Shown here one piece after another: positions 1-9,102 of a stretch of DNA of 64,000 nt; positions within the stretch are counted from its first letter, which is position 1; each line of letters starts with the position of its first letter. Below the pieces are notes generated by a model, which saw nothing but the letters and a program-made list of their open reading frames with translations, made no database searches and was not told the origin of the DNA. The DNA is from CAMDPA01 sp965223035 (GTDB lineage: Bacteria; Pseudomonadota; Alphaproteobacteria; Rhizobiales; Hyphomicrobiaceae): NCBI GenBank assembly GCA_965223035.1, contig OZ244980.1:5084001-5148000 (forward strand), written 5' to 3'. Position numbers and translations under genes: made by a program.

Positions 1-43
1 GGGTGAAGCGGTTAACGTGGTTCACGATCTCGATCGATGAGGT
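1..43. other. window edge, no gene seen
   Basis: Short non-coding stretch downstream of the transporter gene. A TctC-type binding protein gene could lie just outside the window, but nothing here shows it. Confidence 0.4.
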
Positions 44-2101
44 TTAAAACAAGCGTAGGCCCATATAGTTGCGCCATTCGGGGAACAGATCGCCGAGCAA
101 TGCGTCGGGCCATGGCATGTTGAGCAGCACGTCGAACAGGGCATACATGCCGACCACCACACAGGCTGAGATCGTGAGCGCCTTCAACACCGGGATACGA
201 CCCTCGATGATCATGAAGGCGGGCACATAAATGGCCGTCGCGATCAACATGCCGACCGTCTGCACCAGCGCCAACAGCAACAACAGCCAGAACAATTGAA
301 TGAGTGAGCGTCTGATCAATTCCGGATTGGACAGGAAGGCGAGCGAATCTTCCTCTTGCATGTGGTCGCGCGGCTCGCCTGCGGTGGTCGCGGATTCGGC
401 ACGGGCCGGCGCCGGCTGAATGTCGATCAACCACTTGATCACACGCAATCCGATCACAATCAGGCCGATGACGGCCACAACCTGCGGCAACAGTCGGGCT
501 GCGAACGGCCAATCCCAGCTCGACAACAGCACATAGGCGAGGGCCGCCGACACCAGGCCCCAGAGCAACAGGCCGACGGCGTGGGCGCCGGTGCTGCGGG
601 GCTTGGGCGGTGACCGGATCGGTTCACCACGGCCCAGTGCGGCGGTGATGATGGGGCGCAAGAGCACCAGCACCAATATCGATGCTAGAAAAATAACGCC
701 GGGAAATAACAAAAAGTCGAACCGATACGAGCTGTAGGAAATGAACATATAGTCTTCGATCAGGTCACCGAGCACGAAGCCCAGGATGACGGGCGGTCGC
801 GGCCAGCCCTGGCGTTTCATCAACCATGCGACGAGGCCGATCGCGACCAAGACGTAGAAGTCGTTGAGATCGCGCGAGCCCTGGTAGGCGCCGATGAATG
901 TGACCGCCATGATGATCGGCACCAAGATGCCCGCGCGCACCATGGCGATCTTCGCGAACTGATCGGCGAATGCAAAGCACAGTCCGGCGCCGATCAGATT
1001 GGCAAGGGCTACGCTCCACACCATGGTATAGGTGATATCGAGTTTCTCGGTCAGCATTTTCGGACCGGGATCGATGCCATGAATAAGAAACGCGCCCAAC
1101 AACAGTGCCATCGAGGCGGAGCCGGGCACGCCGAACGCCAGCGTTGGAACCAGCGCGCCGCCTTCCTTCGCATTGTTGGAGCTCTCCGAGGCGATCACGC
1201 CGCGCACATCCCCGGTCCCGAAGCTATCGGACGCGCCTTTCAGCGAGCGCGCCGCGTAGCCGTAGGCGATCCAGTCGATGATCGATGCGCCGATACCCGG
1301 AATCGACCCGAGGAAGCTGCCGATCCAAGAGCAACGGATCACCAGCCACCAGTTTCTCAGCGTGTCCTTGATCCCTTCCAGCTGTTGCCATCTCTGGCTC
1401 TTAGTCAGATCGGACGATACGCTTTTGCGGGAGATCGCCAGATCGATCAGCTCCGGTACCGCGAACATGGCGAGCGCCACCGGCACGAGCGGGAAGCCAT
1501 CGATCAAATACAGCGACTCGCCGGACCACCGCGCAATACCGGTTTGCCCCTCATCGCCGATTTGCGCCAAAACCATGCCGATGCACGCCGCCGCCAACCC
1601 CTTCAGGATATTCCGACCACTCAGCGACGCCACGAGCGTCAGCCCGAGCGCGCAGACGGCCAATAGCTCAGGCGAGCCGATGCTCAGCATGAAAGGGCGC
1701 AGGACAGGAATCGAGACACCGAGCAGCAGGGCGCCGAACAGTCCGCCGAGCACCGATGCGCTGAAGGCCGCACCGAACGCCCGGCCCGCTTCGCCGCGCC
1801 GCGCCATCGGATGGCCGTCAAGCGTCGTCGCTGCCGAACCGACCGTCCCGGGGACCCCGAACAACACGGCGGGGATGGTATCCGACGTCACCGTTACCGA
1901 AGACAGGCCAACCAAAAAGGCCAATGCGGTGTAGCTGTCCATGGTGATCGTAAACGGTAGCACCAGCGCCAGCCCGACCAAACCACCCACGCCAGGGATC
2001 ACACCGACGAACAGCCCGATTGCAACGCCGAGGCAAACAAAGCCAAAGCGCTTGAGGTCCATCAGGACCATCAGTGCCTGCAGCGCATTTTCAATGATCA
2101 T
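44..2101 (-). CDS. Tripartite tricarboxylate transporter permease, TctA-TctB fusion
   Basis: Inner-membrane permease of a tripartite tricarboxylate (TTT) uptake system, expected to work with a periplasmic TctC binding protein. The first ~500 residues are TctA: many hydrophobic helices, the glycine-rich VGVIPGVGGLVGLAL segment near residue 35, and VLFGVPGTVGSAATTLDGHP near residue 80. These are the usual TctA signatures. After a polar linker near residue 500 come about four more membrane segments that look like the small subunit TctB, so the two are fused into 685 residues, whereas TctA alone is about 500. No tctC or separate tctB is visible here. The substrate cannot be told from sequence; the crotonase upstream hints at an aromatic or organic acid. 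The ATG at 2101 is the only start giving the full N-terminal TctA helix. Confidence 0.9.
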   Translation of the reverse strand: MIIENALQALMVLMDLKRFGFVCLGVAIGLFVGVIPGVGGLVGLALVLPFTITMDSYTALAFLVGLSSVTVTSDTIPAVLFGVPGTVGSAATTLDGHPMARRGEAGRAFGAAFSASVLGGLFGALLLGVSIPVLRPFMLSIGSPELLAVCALGLTLVASLSGRNILKGLAAACIGMVLAQIGDEGQTGIARWSGESLYLIDGFPLVPVALAMFAVPELIDLAISRKSVSSDLTKSQRWQQLEGIKDTLRNWWLVIRCSWIGSFLGSIPGIGASIIDWIAYGYAARSLKGASDSFGTGDVRGVIASESSNNAKEGGALVPTLAFGVPGSASMALLLGAFLIHGIDPGPKMLTEKLDITYTMVWSVALANLIGAGLCFAFADQFAKIAMVRAGILVPIIMAVTFIGAYQGSRDLNDFYVLVAIGLVAWLMKRQGWPRPPVILGFVLGDLIEDYMFISYSSYRFDFLLFPGVIFLASILVLVLLRPIITAALGRGEPIRSPPKPRSTGAHAVGLLLWGLVSAALAYVLLSSWDWPFAARLLPQVVAVIGLIVIGLRVIKWLIDIQPAPARAESATTAGEPRDHMQEEDSLAFLSNPELIRRSLIQLFWLLLLLALVQTVGMLIATAIYVPAFMIIEGRIPVLKALTISACVVVGMYALFDVLLNMPWPDALLGDLFPEWRNYMGLRLF

Positions 2102-2487
2102 TCACACCGTCCCCCGGCCGGCACATCTTATGGCGGCGTGTTCTCAAGCGCGATGGAAGCCGCACATTTGCAGCGCGCGATACCGCTGTAAAGGGCCGGG
2201 GTCGTGCGCGGCTTGCCGGCCACCCGCCAAGGCTTCGTCCAACCGCCCTCGATCCAGCGCTCGAACGTCATGCAACGGGACCGAACCGCTCAAGCGATGC
2301 TTGCGGGCTTAGGCCCAATACACTCGTGACGATCCATGCCAACGGTTGATCGCAGCTGGCCATCGCCGCCGGTATGACACGGCACCAGCTGCGCGTGGCG
2401 GTCTCGACGGCGGCTGCCGAACCCGCGACCGGCTCCGCCGTGCGACGATTAAGCCGGGTTCTGGCGCTCACCGATCGCGCGCGCGCG
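2102..2487. other. intergenic, no gene recognised
   Basis: About 390 bases between the transporter start and the crotonase stop, both minus strand. Short frames here have no recognisable domains. I see no palindromic repeat of the family found elsewhere. It may hold the transporter promoter, but no clear -35/-10 pair stands out. Confidence 0.4.
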
Positions 2488-3339
2488 TCACTTGTCGTTG
2501 CGCTCGTCGCGGATCAACGTGCCCAGCTTGAACGGCGCATACACCGGCTTGTAGCTTTTCTGGTCGAGAAACTGCGACAGGCCCGTCTCATAGGACTTTT
2601 CCTCGTCGCCGATCCGGATCGCCTTACCTTTCTCCGCCAGATAATCGTAGGCCTGACCGAAGTCCATGGTCCGGACCTGGCGGATCGCCTGCTTGGTCGC
2701 GCGCAACACCCGCGGACTTTTCGCCATCAATTTCCTGGCGAGTATCTCGGTCTGCTCGACGATCGTTTCCTTCGGCACCGCCATGTTGACGAAACCGACG
2801 CGGGCCGCCTCTTTCCCGTCGAACGGTTCACCGAGACAGGCGTACCACAAGGCGTGACGATACAGCACGGCGTCAGCGACGGCCTTGCTGACGATGCCGC
2901 CCGGAAGGATGCCCCAATTGACCTCGGATAGCGAAAACGTGGCGTCCTCAGCCGCGATGGCGAAGTCGGTGGCCAGCATTTGCGTGAAGGCGCCGCCGAC
3001 GCAATAGCCCTCGACCATGGAGATCGTCGGCTTGTCATACATGTAGAGGCGTCGCCACCGCCAGTGGCTATCCTCGCTGGCCCTGCGTCGTGCTCTGGGA
3101 TCCCTCTCATTCGCGCGAAAGTATTGCTTGAGATCCTGCCCGGCCGAGAAATGGTGTCCGGCACCGGAGATGATGACGACCCTGGTGTCGGGCGCGTCTT
3201 CCAAATCGGCCAACGCCCGGTCCATCTCCGCGTGCAGCTTCGGGCTCATGGCGTTGCGCTTTTCCGGTCGGTTGAGTGTTACCCAGGTGATGCCGTCGTG
3301 GGTCTCAACCGTTATGGTCTCATAGGCTTGGCGTTCCAT
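2488..3339 (-). CDS. Crotonase family, p-hydroxycinnamoyl-CoA hydratase/lyase-like
   Basis: Enoyl-CoA hydratase/isomerase superfamily enzyme of 283 residues. Along its length it resembles hydroxycinnamoyl (feruloyl)-CoA hydratase/lyase, which turns feruloyl-CoA into vanillin and acetyl-CoA. Visible signatures are VTLNRPEKRNAMSP (residues 20-33), the oxyanion-hole segment FSAGQDLKQYF (64-74), GYCVGGAF (111-118), and FSLSEVNWGILPGG, whose Glu139 matches the family's catalytic glutamate. The C-terminal GLSQFLDQKSYKP segment also fits. No feruloyl-CoA synthetase or vanillin dehydrogenase lies next to it, so the substrate is inferred. The gene stands alone between the TctAB gene and the divergent glutathione transferase. 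A plain enoyl-CoA hydratase is the alternative. Confidence 0.82.
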   Translation of the reverse strand: MERQAYETITVETHDGITWVTLNRPEKRNAMSPKLHAEMDRALADLEDAPDTRVVIISGAGHHFSAGQDLKQYFRANERDPRARRRASEDSHWRWRRLYMYDKPTISMVEGYCVGGAFTQMLATDFAIAAEDATFSLSEVNWGILPGGIVSKAVADAVLYRHALWYACLGEPFDGKEAARVGFVNMAVPKETIVEQTEILARKLMAKSPRVLRATKQAIRQVRTMDFGQAYDYLAEKGKAIRIGDEEKSYETGLSQFLDQKSYKPVYAPFKLGTLIRDERNDK

Positions 3340-3586
3340 CGTTCACGATACCTCCCATTGCGGGGCGCGGGCTTGTTGGGCGTGCGAGGGCTGAACCGGG
3401 TCGCCCGCCGCATACCGGTCCGCCGCCCCGTGAGCACAGCCAAGCTATCAGGACTTGAGCGTTCGCGGTATGCTGTTGCGTCGTGGTGTGATGGATTGGG
3501 CCGAGAGATCGGCCCCGATTGGCCGGCCTGCGTCCGACACGGCACGAGGTCAAAAACGACAGCCTTAGCCTTGCGGGAGAGACGAC

Positions 3587-4363
3587 ATGCTGGAGCTCTA
3601 CCATTTCCATGGTGCCACCTGTGGGCTCAAGGCGCGCTTGGCGCTGGCCGAAAAGGGAGTCGAATTTGTCAGCCGCGCGCTAACCCGGGCTGACTTGCGC
3701 AAGCCGGCGTATCTCAAGCTCAACCGCAATGGCGTGGTGCCGACCCTCGTCCACGATGGTGAGGTGCTCAACGAGAGTTCAGTGATCATCAATTATATCG
3801 ACGACGCGTTTGAGGGCCCGCCGCTCAAACCGGCATCGGCAATCGGCATCGCCCGCACGTGGTGGTGGATGAAGCGCGCGGACGACTGCTTGGCGTCGAT
3901 CGGTGTTCTAACCTATACCATCTCGATGCGACCGAAAATCCTGGAAATGACGCCCGATGACATCGAGCAATATATTGTCGGCATACCGCAGGCCGGCGTG
4001 CGCGAACGCCGCCGTCGCATCATCGAAATGGGGTTTTCAAGCCCGGACTTTCCGACCGCGTTACAAAGCCTCGATACCATGCTCGCCGACATGGAACAGG
4101 CGTTGGCCGACAAGGATTGGTTGGCCGCGCCCGATTACGGCCTGGCCGATACGGCCATGACGCCCCTGGTTGAGCGGTTAGATGAGCTGCAATGCGCTGA
4201 CATGTGGCGCCAGCGTCGGCATCGCCTGTCGGGTTGGTGGGAGCGTGTGCGATCTCGCGCGTCCTACGCGGCGTGCCTCGGACCGACGCCCAATCCGGAA
4301 CAGCCTCAGCACCAAAAGTATGGTGCAATCGCGTGGCCGGAAATCAAAAAAATGGTGCCTTAG
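3587..4363 (+). CDS. Glutathione S-transferase family protein
   Basis: Cytosolic GST-fold protein, 258 residues. The N-terminal thioredoxin-like domain (about 1-80) has LYHFHGATCGLKARLALAEKG, the NGVVPTLVHDGEVLNES cis-Pro/substrate region, and ES as the glutathione-binding pair. An all-helical C-terminal domain follows, ending with a typical WWERVRSRASY motif. Such enzymes conjugate glutathione or break ether and halide bonds in aromatic catabolism; the substrate here is unknown. The ATG at 3587 is preceded by GGAGAG at about 3575, which supports it. The gene is divergent from the crotonase gene with ~250 bases between starts, so the two could share regulation. Confidence 0.85.
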   Translation: MLELYHFHGATCGLKARLALAEKGVEFVSRALTRADLRKPAYLKLNRNGVVPTLVHDGEVLNESSVIINYIDDAFEGPPLKPASAIGIARTWWWMKRADDCLASIGVLTYTISMRPKILEMTPDDIEQYIVGIPQAGVRERRRRIIEMGFSSPDFPTALQSLDTMLADMEQALADKDWLAAPDYGLADTAMTPLVERLDELQCADMWRQRRHRLSGWWERVRSRASYAACLGPTPNPEQPQHQKYGAIAWPEIKKMVP

Positions 4364-4714
4364 CCAACTTTGTTGATCCCTATTTTGCTGAAGCGAAATA
4401 CGGGCAGGCCGGTGAATTTATCGAGAATCGCTGACGCAGTATGGTTTGCCCGCAATTCGGTCACCGAGTCCGCAACCGGATTGGCGAGCGTCAAAGAGGC
4501 GGGCTAAAATGCGTTAAGGACAGTTGGTGTTGAGCATCGGTGCGTGAGCGAATGTTGGCGCCGGATGTTGATAACCCGCAATTGTGTCGTGTGTGTTGTC
4601 GGTTTGCTGTGCGCCATGCCTGCGGTGTCGACCGGGATCTTTGGTCGCGCCGGACGCTATTGTCTGCAGATTGAAGGAAGCCGGTGATCGACCCAATACC
4701 CTCGTGATCTTCTA
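4364..4714. other. intergenic, no gene recognised
   Basis: About 350 bases between the GST gene and the left end of the IS5-family element. No convincing coding frame, RNA or terminator. It is slightly poorer in GC than the flanking genes. Confidence 0.4.
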
Positions 4715-5551
4715 GGGCCTGTTGTGATTCAGCGCGAGTGTATCACAGTTGCTGCCGCATAGATCATTGCACGGTAGCTGCTGTCAGTCTTCTCGCTGCG
4801 TGTGGCGATACGCTTGAACTCCTTGAGTTTGCAGAAGAAGTTCTCGATGAGGTGGCGCCATTTGTAGATCTCCTCGTCGATTTGGAGACGCCGTTTTCGT
4901 TTTGGTCTTTGCGAGATGACGATGCCGGCACCCCGCGCGTTCAGTTCATCAATGATCCAGTTGCAATCGTAGGCCTTGTCAGCGATCAGCGCTGCGAACT
5001 CGACCTTCTCGATCAGCGGTGCGACGCCGACCGTATCGTAGCGATTTCCGGGCAGCAGAACGAAGCGCACGAGACTGCCGAGGGCGTCGGTCAGTGCGAC
5101 AATCTTCGTTGTCCACCCGCCCTTCGACTTGCCGATGGCCTGACTTTGAGTCCCCCTTTTGCGCCGTGTCCGTGGCGATGGACATGGACGATGGTGGCAT
5201 CGATCATCGCGTACTCCATGTCCGGATCATCGGATAGAGCGTTGAAAATTTTCGCAAAAACATCACGCGCAGCCCAATAACGAAAGCGCTGAAACACCGT
5301 ATTCCAATTGCCGAATTCCGATGGCAGGTCGCGCCATGGACTGCCCGTGCGAACGATCCACAGAACGGCTTCGATGAACACCCGACCATCACCACCGGTG
5401 CGACCGGCATCGGTCTTCTTGCCCAGACAAAGCGGCTCAATCTTTTCCCACTGACGATCTGTCAAACAGTAACGAATCATTTGCAGCCCCCTGTTTTGGG
5501 AGCTTGAATCACAAACCAGGTCCAAAGTGAATCCTGATTCCCAACAGGCCC
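4715..5551 (-). mobile_element. IS5-family insertion sequence (IS427 group)
   Basis: An 837-bp element with near-perfect terminal inverted repeats: GGGCCTGTTGTGATTCA at the left end and GGGCCTGTTGGGAATCA (reverse complement) at the right. It is flanked on both sides by TA within CTAG, the target duplication expected of the IS427 group. It carries one transposase gene in two overlapping frames. The right edge abuts the palindromic repeat at 5551-5614, so the IS entered at the CTAG border of that repeat. Confidence 0.9.
4729..5480 (-). CDS. IS5/IS427-group transposase, two frames joined by a -1 shift
   Basis: DDE transposase. The first frame starts at 5480 with MIRYCLTDRQWEKIEPL and runs to IDATIVHVHRHGHGAKGG, containing the first catalytic Asp. 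The second frame (4729-5070 plus some upstream codons) carries LIADKAYDCNWIIDEL with the second Asp and the IENFFCKLKEFKR segment with the catalytic Glu. To join them one must shift back one base at the A4G5 run (plus-strand 5152-5160), giving AKGGTQSQAIGKSKGG, which is what the family has. Two readings are possible: programmed -1 frameshifting, known in this IS group, or loss of one G from a G6 run. Confidence 0.85.
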
Positions 5552-5614
5552 TAGAGCAACCTGCCTTAAATCGGAACCGGCTTTGCGGTTCCGATCTAAG
5601 GGGCGATGATCTAG
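5551..5614. repeat. Palindromic repeat, hybrid half-A/half-B
   Basis: Begins CTAGAGCAACCTGC, like module A. It then follows module B: arms CCTTAAATCGGAACCG and CGGTTCCGATCTAAGG around a CTTTG loop, ending GATGATCTAG. The left half is A and the right half B, joined at the common TTAAATCGG. The flanking IS5 copy sits exactly at its left CTAG. Confidence 0.85.
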
Positions 5615-5764
5615 GTCGAAGGGAAGAGGATCGACGGGACCATTTAAGATCAGCCCCTATCGAGACCCGGGAGTCAGATAACGGCCGATCCAAATGGTGT
5701 CGTCACGGCGTGAAACTTGGCCGATTGCGACGGCAAGGCATAGCGGAGCCTGCGCGACGCAGGC

Positions 5765-5792
5765 GACCTGAGACCTGCGACCTGAGACCTGC
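5765..5792. repeat. 14-bp tandem duplication
   Basis: GACCTGAGACCTGC is present twice head to tail. It lies between two copies of the GTCCGCC/GGCGGAC-type palindrome (about 5800 and 5858) in a gene-free stretch. Confidence 0.7.
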
Positions 5793-5894
5793 GTTAGATC
5801 ATGTCTGCCCAAAGCGTTTCAGAGTGAGCGGGCAAGAACGGCTGATCCGCCCAAGGCGGACATGATCAAAGGCCGACTTGATCGCGCTGAACGA

Positions 5895-5923
5895 GTCCTC
5901 AAGCAGACGCTAGCCGGTAGGAC
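5895..5923 (-). repeat. Inverted, diverged copy of the 38-bp repeat core
   Basis: GTCCTCAAGCAGACGCTAGC and following bases are the reverse complement, with a few changes, of the core of the 38-bp tandem array at 5977-6090. Together they could fold into a long hairpin. Confidence 0.6.
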
Positions 5924-5935
5924 AGGCAAAGCGTC

Positions 5936-6114
5936 AAGCAACCTTCTGCTCTTAATCGGGATCGTCTGGCTTTTGTTTTCGTCGTCCTATCGGCTAACGC
6001 CTGCTTGTGGACGCTTTCGTCGTCCTATCGGCTAACGCCTGCTTGAGGACGCTTTCGTCGTCCTATCGGCTAACGCCTGCTTGAGGACGCTCCGATGAAA
6101 TGCAGGTTGCTCTA
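5936..6114. repeat. Palindromic repeat A interrupted by a tandem array
   Basis: The left arm (AAGCAACCTTCTGC, then CTTAATCGGGATCGT) and right arm (TGCAGGTTGCTCTAA) of a module-A palindrome are separated by about 130 bases holding the 38-bp array. The right end supplies the stop codon (TAG on the minus strand, 6112-6114) of the MFS gene. Confidence 0.7.
5977..6090. repeat. 38-bp tandem repeat, three copies
   Basis: Unit starts at 5977, 6015 and 6053, exactly 38 bases apart, nearly identical (one T/A difference at TTGTGGAC/TTGAGGAC). Each unit contains TTTCGTCGTCCTATCGGCTA. The units follow one another without spacers, so this is not a CRISPR array. It is inserted in the loop of a module-A palindrome. 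Confidence 0.9.
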
Positions 6115-7347
6115 ATCCTCGCCAGCTTTCGCCAATTCAGGCCGACGCCACAAATAGCCGGCGATGCCGGCCATCACCACGCTGACCACCATCCCGATCA
6201 GATAAAACGATGCCTCCAGTCCGACCGCTTCGGCAATGCCACCCATCGCCAACGGTGAAACGATCGAGGCGATCCGATTGGCCGTTCCACGCAGGCCGAT
6301 GGCCTTGCCCTGATGGGTGGGGCCAGCTCCGCGCAGCACCAGCGTGATGATCAGCGGCTGCGCCAGACCGTTGGCGCCCGAGCGCAAGAACATCGCGACC
6401 TGCAGCAACACGTAGCTCGCCAGCAGCGGCGTCAGGCAGATCAGAATGACGCCAACCCACAGCGAAACAAGCGCGATCCACAACCCACCGACATAGCGGG
6501 TCAGCCGCGCCGTCATCAGCGAAAATGCTGCGGCGCCGATCGCACTCGCCGGACCCAACAGCCCGATCGCCGTGCCGGTGATGCCGATCTCGTTGAGCCA
6601 AGCGACATAAAAAGAGTTCTGCACCACATTGCCGACATGCATCAGCGCGCCCAACAGCACGATCAGCACGACCGCTGGCGCGCGCAGCAAGCGGAAGGCG
6701 GTGACGTAGTCGGACCATTTGGGCAGTAAGGTGCGCATGCCGCCGACGCTGGCTAGGCCGACTTGAGATCTATCGGCACCGACCGGTCCGGCCGGCAGCA
6801 TTAAGGTGCAGAGCACCGCGCCAAACGCCCAAAGCGACATGATGGCAAACGCGCCCGGCGGCCCGGTGAGGTCCCACGCCACGCCGACCATCGGTGGCGC
6901 CACCAGTTGGCCAACGCGCACGATGGCGCTCAGGCGCCCGGCGTAGCTGGTGCGCCCGCGCATGTATTGACCGATCATGGTTTGCGCACCCAGCCATCCC
7001 ATCGACTCGGCCAATCCGAGAAACATCTGCAAGACGATCAGCACCCATATGGTCGGCGCCAGTGGATAAAGCAGCGGAATGACGGCGCCTAGCGTCGTGA
7101 ACGCCAGCATGACGCGTCGGGCGCCGAGCCGGTCCATCAGTGCGCCGGAGTGGATCGAGAACAACAGGGGCAACAGGTGCGGCACGCTAAACACCAAGCC
7201 GAACATCAGCGGCGAGGGGTTGAGGCTGGCCGCATACAGCGGAATGATCACTGCGCCGATAAAAAAGAGCGCCGTGGAGAACATGCCGACGCCGTAGACG
7301 GCCAATTGAATACGCCACGGGACGTCGTCAGTGGACGGATCTCGCAT
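6112..7347 (-). CDS. Major facilitator superfamily transporter
   Basis: A 412-residue membrane protein with about 12 hydrophobic segments. It has an MFS loop 2-3 signature around GALMDRLGARRVMLAFTTLGA and a second-half counterpart. The substrate is unknown. It is divergent from the amidohydrolase gene, whose start is ~170 bases away, so it may carry that enzyme's substrate or product. I chose the ATG at 7347 (MRDPSTDDVPWRIQLAVYG); a longer frame would reach into the amidohydrolase gene and has no membrane-protein character. A GTG at 7392 is also possible. The stop codon lies in the palindromic repeat. Confidence 0.82.
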   Translation of the reverse strand: MRDPSTDDVPWRIQLAVYGVGMFSTALFFIGAVIIPLYAASLNPSPLMFGLVFSVPHLLPLLFSIHSGALMDRLGARRVMLAFTTLGAVIPLLYPLAPTIWVLIVLQMFLGLAESMGWLGAQTMIGQYMRGRTSYAGRLSAIVRVGQLVAPPMVGVAWDLTGPPGAFAIMSLWAFGAVLCTLMLPAGPVGADRSQVGLASVGGMRTLLPKWSDYVTAFRLLRAPAVVLIVLLGALMHVGNVVQNSFYVAWLNEIGITGTAIGLLGPASAIGAAAFSLMTARLTRYVGGLWIALVSLWVGVILICLTPLLASYVLLQVAMFLRSGANGLAQPLIITLVLRGAGPTHQGKAIGLRGTANRIASIVSPLAMGGIAEAVGLEASFYLIGMVVSVVMAGIAGYLWRRPELAKAGED

Positions 7348-7406
7348 GGCCTGCGCGATGGCCTGTCTCCCAAGTTTCAGGGCCGTGCGGACAGTTTCGA
7401 CCTGCG

Positions 7407-7440
7407 GCCGGTCGCCGGGTCCGGTCGCCGGGTCCGGTCG
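7407..7440. repeat. short tandem CGGTCGCCGGGTC repeat
   Basis: The 13-base unit CGGTCGCCGGGTC occurs about two and a half times between the MFS start and the divergent amidohydrolase start. Confidence 0.6.
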
Positions 7441-7521
7441 TCGCCGCGCTTCATCATCGCGCCTGGCCGGCGATTGGGCTAGCCTGCCGTGATCGATCAC
7501 GCGAGCAAGCAGGAGCGCCGG

Positions 7522-9072
7522 ATGACGACCACCCCAGGGCACGCATCGCTATTGATCAAGGCCGGGCGCGTCATGGTGGCTGGCGATGACCCCCATCGAC
7601 CACCGACCCGCGACATCCTGATCGAGGACGGCGTGATCAAGCGCATTGCCCCAGCCATCGACGACGCCGGTGCTGCGACACGGCTTGATGCCAGCCAGCG
7701 GCTGGTGATCCCTGGCTTCATCAACGCGCATTATCATTCCCACGACACCTTGGCCAAAGGCGTGATGGAGGAAACCCCGCTGGAGACCTGGCGGCTGTTG
7801 GCGCTGCCGCCGGCCTATCCGAAGCGATCGCGGGCTGAGATCAGGGCGCGTACGTTGCTCGGCGCGCTGGAGTGCCTGCGCTCCGGCATGACCACGGTGC
7901 AAGACATGGTGACGCTTTATCCGTTCGATCCCGACCACCTCGCAGCGGTGGTCGAGGCCTATCGCGAGATCGGCATTCGCGCGGTGATCGCCCTGCAGTA
8001 TGCCGACCGCCGCGGCATCGACACCATTCCGTTCTGGCGCGAGGTGTTCCCGCCGGAGCTACACCCCCATCTCTCAACCGCCGCCGAGCCGGACCAGCGC
8101 TACGACCAACTCGGACATTTTGTCGGAACCTACTTGGACGGCGATGCCGGCGCCGGCACCTCACGCATCGGTTGGGCATTGGGACCCTCGGCGCCGGAGC
8201 GCTGCTCGACGCAGCTGATCGAGCGCACGGTCGACCTATCGAAGCGCTACGATCTGCCGATATTCACCCACATCTACGAATCGAAAGGCATGGCGCTGCA
8301 GGCGCGGCGCGACTACCCGCAGCACGGCGGGTCGCTGATCCGACGGTTGGCGCGTGAAGGCCTGCTGGGGCCGCGGCTCAACCTGGCGCACAGCGTGTGG
8401 TTGCTCGACGACGAGATCGAAGCGCTCGGGCGCACCGGCACCAAGGTGGTGATCAATCCGTTGAGCAATCTCAAGCTCAAGAGCGGTATCCCGCCGATCC
8501 GCCCGCTGCAGCAGGCCGGCGTCAGCTTGGGCTTGGGTTGCGACAACTGCTCCTGTTCGGACGCTCAAAACATGTTCCAGGCCATGAAGCTGTTTTGCCT
8601 GATGACCGCCATCTCCGACCGCGACGCCGGCCCGCCGCAGGCCCCGGCGGCGTTCGCCGCGGCCACCGAAGGCGGCGCCCGTGCCATCGGCCGCGGCGAT
8701 GAGCTCGGCCAGATTGCACCCGGCATGCGCGCCGATCTGGTTTTGCTCGACCTGACGGATCCCTCGTATCTGCCGCTCAACAGCGCGCTGCGGCAGCTGG
8801 TCTACACCGAAGGCGGCCGCGCGGTGAGGACCGTGATCGTCGACGGCCAGGTGGTGATCGACGAGGGTCGGCTGACGACCATGAACGAGGCCGCGTTGTT
8901 GCAAGAGATCGCGGCGGTGATCCCACAGTTTCAAAGCGACTATGCCGCCATCCAAGCCAGGGTTGAGCGCATGCGGCCCTATCTGGAGGAGGCCCATCGC
9001 CGCATCTGGGCCGAGGATGTCGGCGATGATCGGCTGTTTTGCGAGCAGCGTGGCCGCCACGCACGGCCCTGA
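7522..9072 (+). CDS. Amidohydrolase family protein (SAH/MTA deaminase/TrzN-like)
   Basis: Metal-dependent hydrolase, 516 residues, of the branch that includes S-adenosylhomocysteine/methylthioadenosine deaminases and chlorohydrolases such as TrzN. The HxH metal pair is in INAHYHSHDTLAKG. A further His and Glu lie in FTHIYESKG, a His in LAHSVWLLDDEI, and the metal Asp in LGLGCDNCSCSDAQNMF. The usual C-terminal β-sandwich sequence GQIAPGMRADLVLLDL is present. The ATG at 7522 has AGGAGC about six bases upstream, so it is preferred over the upstream in-frame GTG at 7489. It is divergent from the MFS gene and convergent with the cyclase, suggesting a small catabolic cluster. The substrate is not predictable. 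Confidence 0.85.
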   Translation: MTTTPGHASLLIKAGRVMVAGDDPHRPPTRDILIEDGVIKRIAPAIDDAGAATRLDASQRLVIPGFINAHYHSHDTLAKGVMEETPLETWRLLALPPAYPKRSRAEIRARTLLGALECLRSGMTTVQDMVTLYPFDPDHLAAVVEAYREIGIRAVIALQYADRRGIDTIPFWREVFPPELHPHLSTAAEPDQRYDQLGHFVGTYLDGDAGAGTSRIGWALGPSAPERCSTQLIERTVDLSKRYDLPIFTHIYESKGMALQARRDYPQHGGSLIRRLAREGLLGPRLNLAHSVWLLDDEIEALGRTGTKVVINPLSNLKLKSGIPPIRPLQQAGVSLGLGCDNCSCSDAQNMFQAMKLFCLMTAISDRDAGPPQAPAAFAAATEGGARAIGRGDELGQIAPGMRADLVLLDLTDPSYLPLNSALRQLVYTEGGRAVRTVIVDGQVVIDEGRLTTMNEAALLQEIAAVIPQFQSDYAAIQARVERMRPYLEEAHRRIWAEDVGDDRLFCEQRGRHARP

Positions 9073-9102
9073 TCCGCGCTCGCTCGATCATTGCGCAACC
9101 GG

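Noticed and set aside
5977..6090. Possible CRISPR array
   Set aside because: Units are directly adjacent with no unique spacers, and no cas genes are present.
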